Positions 18,297 to 26,903 of a DNA stretch of 64,000 nt are shown here, in pieces. Under the pieces are notes generated by a model. The model did no database searches. It was given only the letters and a program-made list of their open reading frames with translations, and had not been told where the DNA came from. Made by a program: the position numbers and the translations under genes. The DNA comes from Vaginella massiliensis (lineage in GTDB: Bacteria > Bacteroidota > Bacteroidia > Flavobacteriales > Weeksellaceae). Within the stretch, counting starts at the first letter, position 1; the number at the start of each line of letters is the position of its first letter. The DNA lies in contig NZ_LT593746.1 in NCBI RefSeq assembly GCF_900089075.1, positions 198,482 to 262,481 on the forward strand, written 5' to 3'.

Positions 18297-19022
18297 TCAC
18301 ATTTTCAGTTTCTTGAAAATCACCTCTGGAATGTTGCGAATAATGATCATAATTACCCACCAAATAGGCGTTACATAGACAAGGTTGCGTTTCTTTTTGT
18401 ATGCTTTATAGATGAGGTTGGCCGCCTGCGTTGGACTGGCGGTCAAAGGTTTTGGCGTTTCGATATCGACCGTCATTTTGGTATCCATAAATCCAGGTAT
18501 TACCGAGAGAACATGCACGTTTTTATGGTACAAATAGTTGCGCAAACCTGCCAGATAAGTCGTAAAACCTGCCTTGGCACTCCCATAAACAAAGTTGCTT
18601 TGACGACCACGTTCACCGGCAACCGAAGACAATCCAATAATCGTTCCTTTGGATTTCAATTCCATTTTCTGGGCAAAATGATTGATCAAAACCATTAATT
18701 TCGCATAGTTGATGTTCACAATTCTGGTCGTATTATCATCGTTATACAAACCGTTCTCGCTATCCAAACCTAAGTATCCGGCAGCACAAAAAAGCAAATC
18801 AGATTCGATCGAAGCAATTTTGTCTAAGGGTTCGTCTTTCATCAAATCATAAGCAACAACTTCGCATGGTTGCTGGTATTTCACCCAATAATGCTGAGCC
18901 AATTTTTGCCCTGCCAAAGGATTGGAACTGAATAGATAAACCATTGGAAAACGTTCGCCTTCGGTGAGAATTTTCTCGACGAATGCTTTGGAAATATCAG
19001 AATTAGAACCGATAACTATCAT
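18297..19022 (-). CDS. DprE2-like SDR reductase (polyprenylphosphoryl-2-keto-ribose reductase)
   Basis: A 241-residue short-chain dehydrogenase. The cofactor loop is IVIGSNSDISKAFV at the N-terminus. The active site has Ser in IIGLSSVAGERGRQ and Tyr/Lys in FVYGSAKAGF; the SSVAGERxRxSNFVYGSxKAG run is characteristic of DprE2, which reduces the 2-keto intermediate to the arabino epimer with NADH. A C-terminal hydrophobic helix (WWVIMIIIRNIP) suggests membrane association. It overlaps the DprE1-like gene by 4 nt, as expected for two halves of one epimerase. Confidence 0.85.
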   Translation of the reverse strand: MIVIGSNSDISKAFVEKILTEGERFPMVYLFSSNPLAGQKLAQHYWVKYQQPCEVVAYDLMKDEPLDKIASIESDLLFCAAGYLGLDSENGLYNDDNTTRIVNINYAKLMVLINHFAQKMELKSKGTIIGLSSVAGERGRQSNFVYGSAKAGFTTYLAGLRNYLYHKNVHVLSVIPGFMDTKMTVDIETPKPLTASPTQAANLIYKAYKKKRNLVYVTPIWWVIMIIIRNIPEVIFKKLKM

Positions 19023-20350
19023 AGCTTATTTTTAGAATTTGTTGCAATGCGCTGATTTTGCAATGAATCGAATTTGTTACTATCTACATTTTGAAGATAA
19101 TCGGTGAGCGAAGACCTCGACATGGCATCTTTGGTACGGTAAATACGCCCGCCATATTGCTCGACCAAATCGTCTAAGCGACGAACAAGATTGGGCAATT
19201 CTTTATTGATTTTGAAGTCTAATGCTAAGGTATAACCTGCAAACGGGAACGAATTGTAAGCGTTTGGGTTGTTTGCACCAAATAGCTTCAACACCACCAG
19301 AAACGAACCATTTCCGCTGCGGGCGATGGTTTCCAAAATTTTACGCATCCCTTCTTTAGCGTTTTCTTTCGGAATCACAAATTGGTATTGAATAAAGCCA
19401 TTTTTACCATAAATACGGTTCCAGTGATGCACCGCATCTAAAGGGTAAAAAAAGCTTTCGTAATCGATAATTTCTTTCCGATGTTTTTTGAATTGTTTGT
19501 TGAAATACAACCAGTTGAATATTTTGATACTGAAAGGATTCAGTACAAAATTCGGGAAATTAAAAGGAATATTGAGCGTATGTTTCTTTTTGATTTTGAA
19601 AGGATTAGCTTTCAGCTTTACAGGCAGTTCTTCGAGCTTGGCATGTTCGCCACGCAGCATAATCGATTTGCCCAATCCTTTTCCTTTTTGGAGGCAGTCG
19701 ATCCAGGCAACGGTATAGGTCCACGATTCCGATTCGTCCATTAATCGATAGATTTCATCCAAGTTTTTCGCCTGTATCGCTTCGTGTTTGATGTAAGCCG
19801 TCTCTACTTTTTTCAACCTAAATCGAGCCGATAAAATAATGCCGGTCAATCCCATACCGCCAATCGTTGCCCAATACAACTCTGAGTTTTCTGATGCCGA
19901 GCAACGCTTTATTTCGCCATTATCGATCATCAGATCAAAATGAATCAAATGTTCTGAAAAACAGCCGTCGATGTGATGATTTTTACCATGAACATCGGAA
20001 GCAATCGCGCCACCAAGCGTAATGAATTTTGTGCCCGGGGTAACGGCAATGAAAAAACCTTCTGGCAAAACGACTTCTATAATCTCTGACAGCAACACAC
20101 CGGCTTCGCATTCTATAATACCATTTATCCGATCGAAATCGATAAAATGATTCCAGTTTTTGGTAGAAATGATATGATCCTGAAGTGAAGCATCGCCATA
20201 GCAGCGTCCTTTACCTCTGGCAATGATATTTTCTGCCGACGCCAACGATTGTCTGAATTCTTCTATTGAACTTGGGCTGGATACCTGAGCGACAATTTCT
20301 GGATAATTGCCCCAGTTGCTTACGCGTTGTTTGCGACTTTTGTTTGTCAT
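19019..20350 (-). CDS. DprE1-like FAD-dependent polyprenylphosphoryl-ribose 2'-oxidase
   Basis: A 443-residue flavoprotein of the VAO/ALO type. The N-terminal FAD domain has ARGKGRCYGDASL, TPGTKFITLGGAIASDVHGKNHH (two blocks: TPGTKFITLGGAIA and SDVHGKNHH) and WATIGGMGLTGIIL, all diagnostic of DprE1. The substrate domain ends with YRTKDAM, whose Lys407 corresponds to catalytic Lys418 of M. tuberculosis DprE1. In the aligned GYTLALDF block Ala376 sits where mycobacterial DprE1 has Cys387, the residue trapped by benzothiazinones. It starts 6 nt after the UbiA gene and overlaps the DprE2 gene by 4 nt. Confidence 0.87.
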   Translation of the reverse strand: MTNKSRKQRVSNWGNYPEIVAQVSSPSSIEEFRQSLASAENIIARGKGRCYGDASLQDHIISTKNWNHFIDFDRINGIIECEAGVLLSEIIEVVLPEGFFIAVTPGTKFITLGGAIASDVHGKNHHIDGCFSEHLIHFDLMIDNGEIKRCSASENSELYWATIGGMGLTGIILSARFRLKKVETAYIKHEAIQAKNLDEIYRLMDESESWTYTVAWIDCLQKGKGLGKSIMLRGEHAKLEELPVKLKANPFKIKKKHTLNIPFNFPNFVLNPFSIKIFNWLYFNKQFKKHRKEIIDYESFFYPLDAVHHWNRIYGKNGFIQYQFVIPKENAKEGMRKILETIARSGNGSFLVVLKLFGANNPNAYNSFPFAGYTLALDFKINKELPNLVRRLDDLVEQYGGRIYRTKDAMSRSSLTDYLQNVDSNKFDSLQNQRIATNSKNKL

Positions 20351-20356
20351 TTGATT

Positions 20357-21223
20357 TTATTTGAAATAAATAAGTAGGGTAAACGATACGACCCATGCCA
20401 AAAATATCATTTGCAAAAACACATCTTTGTAAACCATTTTGGTTGGCGATTCGGTTTTGTTGAATACAATTGTTTGCTGTAAATACCGAAGGATTGCCAA
20501 AACAACGAAGACAAAGGTATAAAATACATAGTGGTGAAATCGCTCTTGCACCTCATCTGCCAAAACAAACATCACATAAAACACAATGGTTATACTACAA
20601 GTAACCGCCAAAGCCGTATTGAGATAACTTTTGTTGTAACCTTCTAATGATTTTCTGGTGTTGCCTTTGATTTCTTCATTGAGTACCTCACCTCGGCGTT
20701 TGCCCAATGCCAGAATGAGCGCTAATGAATAAGTGAGAACAACGGTCCAATCGGATATGGGAAGACCAGTAATGTATCCGCCCAAAAACACGCGCAAAAG
20801 AAAACCAAAAGCAATGATATTGACATCGATTACGGGGATGTGTTTCCAACCGAAAGAATAGCCGATATTGAGTCCGAAATAGACCAAAACGATGACCAAA
20901 ACTTTCCACGTGGCGAAGTACCAACACAGACCAATAGCCACCGTAAAGAGAAGAGCCATAACAATCAGGGCATTTTTTGGCGCAATTGCTCCACTTGCCA
21001 AAGGTCTATTTTTCTTTTCTGGGTGTAGCCTGTCGGCTTCGACATCTCTATAATCGTTGAGGATATAGACACAGCTAGATATGAATGAAAAAATCACAAC
21101 CCCAAGAATCGCAGGAAAATAATATTCGGACATCAACAGTTTACCAGAAAAGAATACTGGTAAAAAAACGAAGACATTTTTCACCCATTGGTGAACGCGA
21201 ATGAGGTTTAGAAAATTTTTCAA
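20357..21223 (-). CDS. UbiA-type polyprenyl-phosphate phosphoribosyltransferase (DPPR synthase-like)
   Basis: A 288-residue polytopic protein of the UbiA family. The first Asp-rich loop NDYRDVEADRLHPEKKNRPLASG has the NDxRDxExDRxHPxKxxRP form of the mycobacterial enzyme Rv3806c, which joins PRPP to decaprenyl phosphate; quinone and heme prenyltransferases lack the HPxKxxRP extension. The second loop KHIPVIDVNIIAFGFLLR also fits that subfamily. The start is TTG (no in-frame ATG nearby) and the N-terminus LIRVHQWVKN is typical. It is the first gene of the five-gene arabinose set. Confidence 0.86.
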   Translation of the reverse strand: MKNFLNLIRVHQWVKNVFVFLPVFFSGKLLMSEYYFPAILGVVIFSFISSCVYILNDYRDVEADRLHPEKKNRPLASGAIAPKNALIVMALLFTVAIGLCWYFATWKVLVIVLVYFGLNIGYSFGWKHIPVIDVNIIAFGFLLRVFLGGYITGLPISDWTVVLTYSLALILALGKRRGEVLNEEIKGNTRKSLEGYNKSYLNTALAVTCSITIVFYVMFVLADEVQERFHHYVFYTFVFVVLAILRYLQQTIVFNKTESPTKMVYKDVFLQMIFLAWVVSFTLLIYFK

Positions 21224-21239
21224 TGCATTTAGGTTTTGG

Positions 21240-21247
21240 CAAAGTTA
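21240..21247 (-). promoter_or_regulatory. Candidate -7 element before the arabinose gene set
   Basis: On the minus strand TAACTTTG matches TAnnTTTG, 16 nt upstream of the UbiA-like TTG start. It lies in a 178-bp gap (21224-21401), the largest inside this minus-strand block, which otherwise shows no gene. No good -33 TTG is seen. Confidence 0.45.
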
Positions 21248-21401
21248 AGTATTCTTGTGTTAATAGATGGATAGGACGAAAAACAAAATTACACGAGCTG
21301 TTGAATCTATAACACCCTATCTATCAACCTACAAATGATTTTACAGCTTGTTTTATATTGGTTTTGATGTTGTTTTATTTTCACAGCAATACCCAACTTA
21401 T

Positions 21402-22331
21402 TTACAATAAATTCTGATTTTTGATATAGTCTATAAAAATTTCATTAAACTTTTCAACTGCCTGTTGATTCAGATGATTCGAATCATAGAAGTCGAGCGT
21501 ATCATTCAAATCTATAAGCTTCTGAAAGTTTTTGTATCTCCCATAAGTGTTTAATATCGAATCGACCTCATCAGAATTTGTTCTTGAGTTGTAGAGTCGA
21601 TTCGTAATTGGAGCTTGAATAATGATGTATGGAATATTTTTATTCTTTAAAAACCTTACGTTTTTTTCGAGGTATTGAAGTTGAATTGGATTTATATACC
21701 ATGCTCTACTCTTTTCTTCCATCATAGGATTTTTACGAAACGCGGTTTCGACAAAACCTCCCCAAATATAGCGATCATCATGTCGTAAGAACTCCTCATT
21801 AAAGGCGTCGCTCAATCCTACGACCTGTCTAAAACTCCCCTAAATGGTAGAATTAAGAACACTAATATTTTTTATTACTGCGAGAGTTCTAATATAATTC
21901 AAATCAATTTTATTGTTGGCCGCCAGATCAAGCGCAGATTCAACTCCATCTAATTCTAATGCGCCGTCATAAGATTCGAGCACAACCAATTTTGGGTTTA
22001 ACTGATCGAGGTACTGATTCAATAATACATTTGCTTGTATACGAGTTTGAGCACTTGAACCAAGATTGAACATTTGCAATCCATGTTTCTCAAAAACTCT
22101 TGTATCAAATCCGCGATAAGCATGAGAAGATCCTAAAATCAACAAATCGATATCTTTATAATTTGGAATTTCTTTGACACGTGTATTCAGATGTCCATAA
22201 CAACCTATACAGTTTCTTACATTTTTCGCCATGAAACTAGGCATCATCCAACTCCACAAACATAAAACCACTATATAAAACAATATAGCAAATAGTGTAA
22301 ATTTGATGAGGTTCTGAATAAACTTTTTCAT
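21402..22331 (-). pseudogene. SGNH/DltD-like secreted acyl-transfer partner protein, split by an in-frame TAG
   Basis: Codons 1-163 from the ATG at 22331 encode an N-terminal membrane anchor (KFTLFAILFYIVVLCLWSWMM) and the start of an SGNH-like fold: DLLILGSSHAYRGFD with the GSSH nucleophile block. Codon 164 is TAG (21840-21842). The same frame then continues for 145 codons without another stop, with RYIWGGFVETAF, a IPYIIIQAPITNR strand and DSNHLNQQAVEKFNE, whose DxxH is the classic C-terminal SGNH dyad. The whole would be about 309 residues. Such proteins pair with MBOAT transferases, and the MBOAT gene is 3 nt upstream. A nonsense mutation is the plain reading; sequencing error or readthrough cannot be excluded. 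Confidence 0.82.
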
Positions 22332-22334
22332 GAT

Positions 22335-23780
22335 TTAAAATTGAAAATAGATAAACGGACTTTCATTTGTTTGCATAAACAAACCAATGATAAGAATGAT
22401 AAACGCATAAAAACACCATCTTACCAAGCGTGGTTTATTCGAAAATATTTTCTCGATTCCATAGTTATTCTCTCTTCCAAACCATTCTACAATCATAAGA
22501 AATGCTATCAAAACAAGCGTTGCTACAGCGGCTTTATTTAAACTTGGGAAGCTAAACAAGGTAGACGAAAACATATGCTGTATGTATTCTAAGGCATGTG
22601 TTACATTCTCTGCTCTAAAAAAAATCCACGCCAAAACTGCTAGATGAAATGTTACGAGCATCTGAAAAGTTTCTTTTAAACTAGGCAAAACTTTAGCTTT
22701 TGCCACAATATCCATATTATTTCGGTTGGTTTTCATGATAATAGAAGGCATGATAAAAAGAGCATTTAATCCACCCCAAACGATGAATGTCCAATTGGCG
22801 CCATGCCAGAAACCACTGACCAAAAAGATGATAAACGTATTTCGGATTCGCATCCAGTTTCCGCCTTTGCTTCCACCAAGTGGTATGTACAAATAATCTT
22901 TGAACCAGGACGAAAGTGAGATGTGCCATCTGCGCCAGAATTCTGCTATATCTCGTGAGAAATAGGGAAAATTAAAGTTTTTCAAAAGATCAAATCCCAG
23001 CATTCGCGCCGTTCCCAAAGCGATATCTGAATACCCGGAAAAATCACCGTATATCTGGAAGGTAAAAAACAGTGCACCCAAAAACAATTCGCTTCCGGAA
23101 GCAGTTTCATAATTTGCAAAAATTTGATTGGCATAAATAGCCGAATTATCGGCAATCACCATCTTCTTAAACAACCCCCAAAGGATTTGTCGCATACCGT
23201 CGGTCGCTCTTTCATAAGTAAATTTTCGAGCTTTCTGGATTTGAGGAAGAAGGTGGGTCGCTCTTTCGATGGGTCCTGCCACCAACAACGGAAAGAAACT
23301 CACAAAAAGTGTGTAATCGATCACATTTCGAGTGGGTTTTATTTTATCATTATAAATATCAAAAACATAAGATAATCCGTGGAATGTATAGAAAGATATT
23401 CCGACAGGTAAAATGATGTTCAAGGTTGTAAAATGCGGCTGAAATCCGATGGATATTAATAATTCGGCAAAGGAATCAATAAAGAAATTATAGTATTTGA
23501 AAAAGCCGAGAAAACCGAGATTTAAACCGACACTTAAAATCAGCCAAAACTTCTTCCGGGCTTTGTTTTCTGCTTCATGAATTTTAATTCCGGAATAGTA
23601 ATCCAAAGCTGTAGAGAAAGCCAGCAAAAACACAAATCGCCAATCCCAACAACCGTAAAAGTAATAACTTGCAACAAGTAAGAGCAGGTTTTGCCATTTA
23701 TAATTTTTCTTGTTCATTGCCCAATAGACAATGAAAACGATGGGGAAAAATATTGCAAAACTTAATGAGTTGAAAAGCAT
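22335..23780 (-). CDS. MBOAT-family O-acyltransferase (AlgI/DltB-like)
   Basis: A 481-residue polytopic protein with about eleven helices. The MBOAT core is FWRRWHISLSSWFKDYLYIP followed by LVSGFWHGANWTFIVWGG with the catalytic His (residue 326). Other AlgI-type features are LPVGISFYTFHGLSYVFDIY and AGPIERATHLLPQ. These proteins pass acetyl groups across the membrane to polysaccharides, usually with an SGNH partner. Here the partner gene directly downstream is interrupted by a stop codon, so the acetylation step may be lost. The gene is itself intact. Confidence 0.92.
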   Translation of the reverse strand: MLFNSLSFAIFFPIVFIVYWAMNKKNYKWQNLLLLVASYYFYGCWDWRFVFLLAFSTALDYYSGIKIHEAENKARKKFWLILSVGLNLGFLGFFKYYNFFIDSFAELLISIGFQPHFTTLNIILPVGISFYTFHGLSYVFDIYNDKIKPTRNVIDYTLFVSFFPLLVAGPIERATHLLPQIQKARKFTYERATDGMRQILWGLFKKMVIADNSAIYANQIFANYETASGSELFLGALFFTFQIYGDFSGYSDIALGTARMLGFDLLKNFNFPYFSRDIAEFWRRWHISLSSWFKDYLYIPLGGSKGGNWMRIRNTFIIFLVSGFWHGANWTFIVWGGLNALFIMPSIIMKTNRNNMDIVAKAKVLPSLKETFQMLVTFHLAVLAWIFFRAENVTHALEYIQHMFSSTLFSFPSLNKAAVATLVLIAFLMIVEWFGRENNYGIEKIFSNKPRLVRWCFYAFIILIIGLFMQTNESPFIYFQF

Positions 23781-23793
23781 ACAAGATAAATAC

Positions 23794-24717
23794 TTATGAT
23801 TTTATGCTTAAATATAGAAAACTTAAAGGCAGTGTGAATATACTGAGAATTTTGAATAACGGATGTTTCAGCTCACCTTGAATAGTTGATAATGTATTAT
23901 TACTCTTTAATGCAAAAACCTGATATCCAATCAGATTTCTGAATAGAGCCTTCGGATAAGCCAATAACTTCAATCCGTAACTGTTGAGAAATGACAAATG
24001 GCCTTCTTTCAATCCATAAACATTTTTACCCGTCCACCGAGTGTTGGAAACTGAAGCTTCATCGTTTTCATCCTTTAGGTAATAGCGAACAATTTTATTG
24101 ATAAACCGTGTCTTAAACCCTTTGGAATCGTATTCATTAAAAAGCACAGATTGTGGTATATAGCCTTTGTCGGTATATTTAGAAAAATCCTTCCCTTCGA
24201 TTAGTTTTTGATAAGTTTTCGAAATAAAAATTCCATTTTTATCGCCTCTTACCTTGTATTTGTACCGCATATCGAAGATACTCCCATCGAAACCATCATT
24301 CGGGTATTGATCTCCGACAATATTTCCCTGCTCATCTACAGATAATCCCATGACCGCAACAAAATCTTGCTGATTTTCTATTTTTTCGGCTTCGGTGAAT
24401 AAGATTTCTAATGAATCTGGCGGATATTTATCATCAGAATCGAAAACCATGTGGTATTTTGTATCAACTTTTCTGATTCCCTCCAAAACGGTGAGAAACT
24501 TATGCTGATTCGGATGGTAATAGTAGGCTATAGGGAAAAATGCCTCTTGCTTGAAAGCCTCGACCACCTCTTTTGTGTTGTCTGTCGAACCATCGTCCAT
24601 GATGATCCATTGGAAAGCTTTGAAGGTTTGCGACTGCAATGAATCAAAAACCCGATGCAAAGTAGCTGCCCGATTGTATGTTGGCGTGATGATGGTAATT
24701 TCTGGTTTATTTTCCAT
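23794..24717 (-). CDS. Glycosyltransferase family 2
   Basis: A 307-residue GT2 enzyme: EITIITPTYNRAATLHRVFDSL, WIIMDDGSTDNT and metal-binding MVFDSDDKYPPD. The middle SVLFNEYDSKGFKTRFI and the end with a hydrophobic helix (LFKILSIFTLPLSFLYLS) suggest membrane attachment. It overlaps the upstream GT4 by 11 nt. Donor unknown. Confidence 0.88.
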   Translation of the reverse strand: MENKPEITIITPTYNRAATLHRVFDSLQSQTFKAFQWIIMDDGSTDNTKEVVEAFKQEAFFPIAYYYHPNQHKFLTVLEGIRKVDTKYHMVFDSDDKYPPDSLEILFTEAEKIENQQDFVAVMGLSVDEQGNIVGDQYPNDGFDGSIFDMRYKYKVRGDKNGIFISKTYQKLIEGKDFSKYTDKGYIPQSVLFNEYDSKGFKTRFINKIVRYYLKDENDEASVSNTRWTGKNVYGLKEGHLSFLNSYGLKLLAYPKALFRNLIGYQVFALKSNNTLSTIQGELKHPLFKILSIFTLPLSFLYLSIKS

Positions 24718-25882
24718 TTTTCAGTTGGTATTGGTTTTCGAACACCGCGATTACTTCATTATAAATTTTTTGAGCATCGAATTTTTCGGATGCATTTTCT
24801 GCTCCTTTTTTCAAGCGTTCGACTAAAGTTGGCTCGGTTAAGAATCGTTTCATGACGTTGTAAATCTCATCTTCATCAAAATTTACCAACAAACCATCTT
24901 CATCATGCGAAATCATTTCTGGTATTCCTCCAACATTGGTACTGATGATGGGTTTGCCCAAACCCAAAACTTCTCCTACTATCAAAGGATAGGACTCGGA
25001 CCGTGAAGGTAAAATAAAAAAATCTGAGGCTGCAATATACGGATATGGATTCACTTGGGTGTCCAACATCTTGAAGGTTTGCTCTACTTGCGCTTCTCTT
25101 ATTTGTTTTTTCAGATTATCCATTTCATTTCCGCCTCCGATTACCGCTATCGAATGAGGAAATCCATCATCTAAAAGCCTTTTGTGAATTCTAATCAACA
25201 CATCGTATCCCTTGCGACTATGCAATCTCCCAACCGAAGAAAAAACAGGTCGTAATGGGTAATCTACTTCAAAAAGTTTCGATTTTTCTCTGGCTTCCTG
25301 AATATTGATCACGTTATAAATCACCGAGCTTTTGGGGTAACTCACCTTGTATAAATCTTTTATAACTTGTCTAGTCTGAGCAGAACCAAAAATCATCCAA
25401 TCAAATCTTTTCATCAATTCGATTCTCTTGTTCACTCTAGCTTGATTGTTGTCGTAACTCACATCGGAATGAAACCAACCGATTTTTCGTGATTTTTTGT
25501 TAGGCGAATTCAAAACCCATTCAAATTCAGCATAGCCGGGCGCTACTTCAATATCGAATTCATCTTTTACTTTTAGCTTGTACAAAACAGCTGGAAATTT
25601 ATCATAAAATGCTAATTTCAAACGCCGTAAAGCAAGCTGAACTTTCTGAATCAAAGGATTTTGACTGAAATCTTCTTTTCCTTTGGCAAGTGTAATGAGC
25701 CGAATGTCTTTCGGGATTTCGGATCGGAGTTCGCCTTGGTAAAGATTAAGCATCAAGGTCAAATCGAATTTATCCTTAGGTAAATTCCTTAACAAATCAA
25801 GCACCACACGCGGCACACCGCCCATTTCTAAGGAGCGTAATCGAAAAAGTACTTTTATCTTAGGTTGTTTCATATTAATCAT
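24707..25882 (-). CDS. Glycosyltransferase family 4
   Basis: A 391-residue GT-B enzyme. It opens with KVLFRLRSLEMGGVPRVVLDLLRNL, a variant of the usual GGAEKV loop, and ends with FSSVGRLHSRKGYDVLIRIHKRL and DFFILPSRSESYPLIVGEVLGLGKP, which holds the EX7E-type glutamates. It resembles the GT4 at 15019-16164 in layout and length. It overlaps neighbours by 8 and 11 nt. Confidence 0.88.
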   Translation of the reverse strand: MINMKQPKIKVLFRLRSLEMGGVPRVVLDLLRNLPKDKFDLTLMLNLYQGELRSEIPKDIRLITLAKGKEDFSQNPLIQKVQLALRRLKLAFYDKFPAVLYKLKVKDEFDIEVAPGYAEFEWVLNSPNKKSRKIGWFHSDVSYDNNQARVNKRIELMKRFDWMIFGSAQTRQVIKDLYKVSYPKSSVIYNVINIQEAREKSKLFEVDYPLRPVFSSVGRLHSRKGYDVLIRIHKRLLDDGFPHSIAVIGGGNEMDNLKKQIREAQVEQTFKMLDTQVNPYPYIAASDFFILPSRSESYPLIVGEVLGLGKPIISTNVGGIPEMISHDEDGLLVNFDEDEIYNVMKRFLTEPTLVERLKKGAENASEKFDAQKIYNEVIAVFENQYQLKNGK

Positions 25883-26903
25883 CTACTGCTGCACCTAAAT
25901 TACGATATTGTTCTTTAAACTTATCGGCCCATTTCTTCCATTCTGAATATTGGGCATCGGGATGGTTTACTTTTTCTAAAAAAGTCTGAATGTATTCATC
26001 CGAAAAATCTTTAGGATAATTTTCCATCGCATCGAATTCGCCTTCAAACCAAGCTTCGTTCAAAATATAATTCATACGATTAACGTCTAAATGATACCCG
26101 TATTCATGATAAGAACCAGTAGCCGAAGATTTGAAAGTGGTTTTTAAATATTCTTGATGGGTACGCGCAAAGATGGAGCTTTTATTTTGGTGATACCAAA
26201 CCGCTGCATTACGCAATTGTTGCTTCTCATCCACTCTTCCTTTTGCGTCTTTCCAAATGGCCAACCAATAATCTTTTCGATACAAACCCATCAAAATCGA
26301 ATTAATCGCCCAATATTTTCTTTTGGTGGTATTATCTACTAATTTTAATTTATACAGCATTGTAAAAAACTTGTATTTATTGTACATGAACAAATCCATG
26401 ATCAACTTATTCGATGTAAATAATTTTTGGGGTTGCGCTTTGGTGACAAAGTGATTTAATTTTTCCAGTTGCAAATATTGATCATCGGCATAATTTCCAA
26501 GCCATCCTAATTTTAACAAAGGAATATTGAACTCCTTCATATTCTTTACCAGCTCATCCAAATTCACCGAAGCTGTAAACCAAACGTCGTCCTCGATTAC
26601 CAATACATAATCCGCTGCATTAGAAACCGTTTGGTACCATAAATCCGTCGGAATCTGAAATCCATCGATTTCAGTACCTTTTTCCAAGTTTTCTTCAATA
26701 GCCTTCACTTTTCCATCGTACTGTGAAGACTTCAGAAATTTGATTTGTGGATAAGTAATATGCAATTTATTCAAGTATTTTTCAGGCGTTCCATCGTCCA
26801 AAACCTTGATTTCGTAAACTCCTTCTACATTTTGTAAAATAGATTTTAAACAACGATCCAAGTAATGAGGACGATTAAACGATTTAATTACAATACTAAT
26901 CAT
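25875..26903 (-). CDS. GT-A-fold glycosyltransferase-like protein (GT2 type)
   Basis: A 342-residue protein that starts as a GT2: ISIVIKSFNRPHYLDRCLKSIL, then EIKVLDDGTPEKYL, and the metal-binding VLVIEDDVWF. The rest does not match common GT2 acceptor domains: it is rich in aromatic residues (YKFFTMLYKL, WYHQNKSS) and ends acidic. It lies between two clear glycosyltransferases with overlaps of 4 and 8 nt, so a transferase role in the same glycan is likely. The family beyond the GT-A domain is not recognised. Confidence 0.75.
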   Translation of the reverse strand: MISIVIKSFNRPHYLDRCLKSILQNVEGVYEIKVLDDGTPEKYLNKLHITYPQIKFLKSSQYDGKVKAIEENLEKGTEIDGFQIPTDLWYQTVSNAADYVLVIEDDVWFTASVNLDELVKNMKEFNIPLLKLGWLGNYADDQYLQLEKLNHFVTKAQPQKLFTSNKLIMDLFMYNKYKFFTMLYKLKLVDNTTKRKYWAINSILMGLYRKDYWLAIWKDAKGRVDEKQQLRNAAVWYHQNKSSIFARTHQEYLKTTFKSSATGSYHEYGYHLDVNRMNYILNEAWFEGEFDAMENYPKDFSDEYIQTFLEKVNHPDAQYSEWKKWADKFKEQYRNLGAAVDD

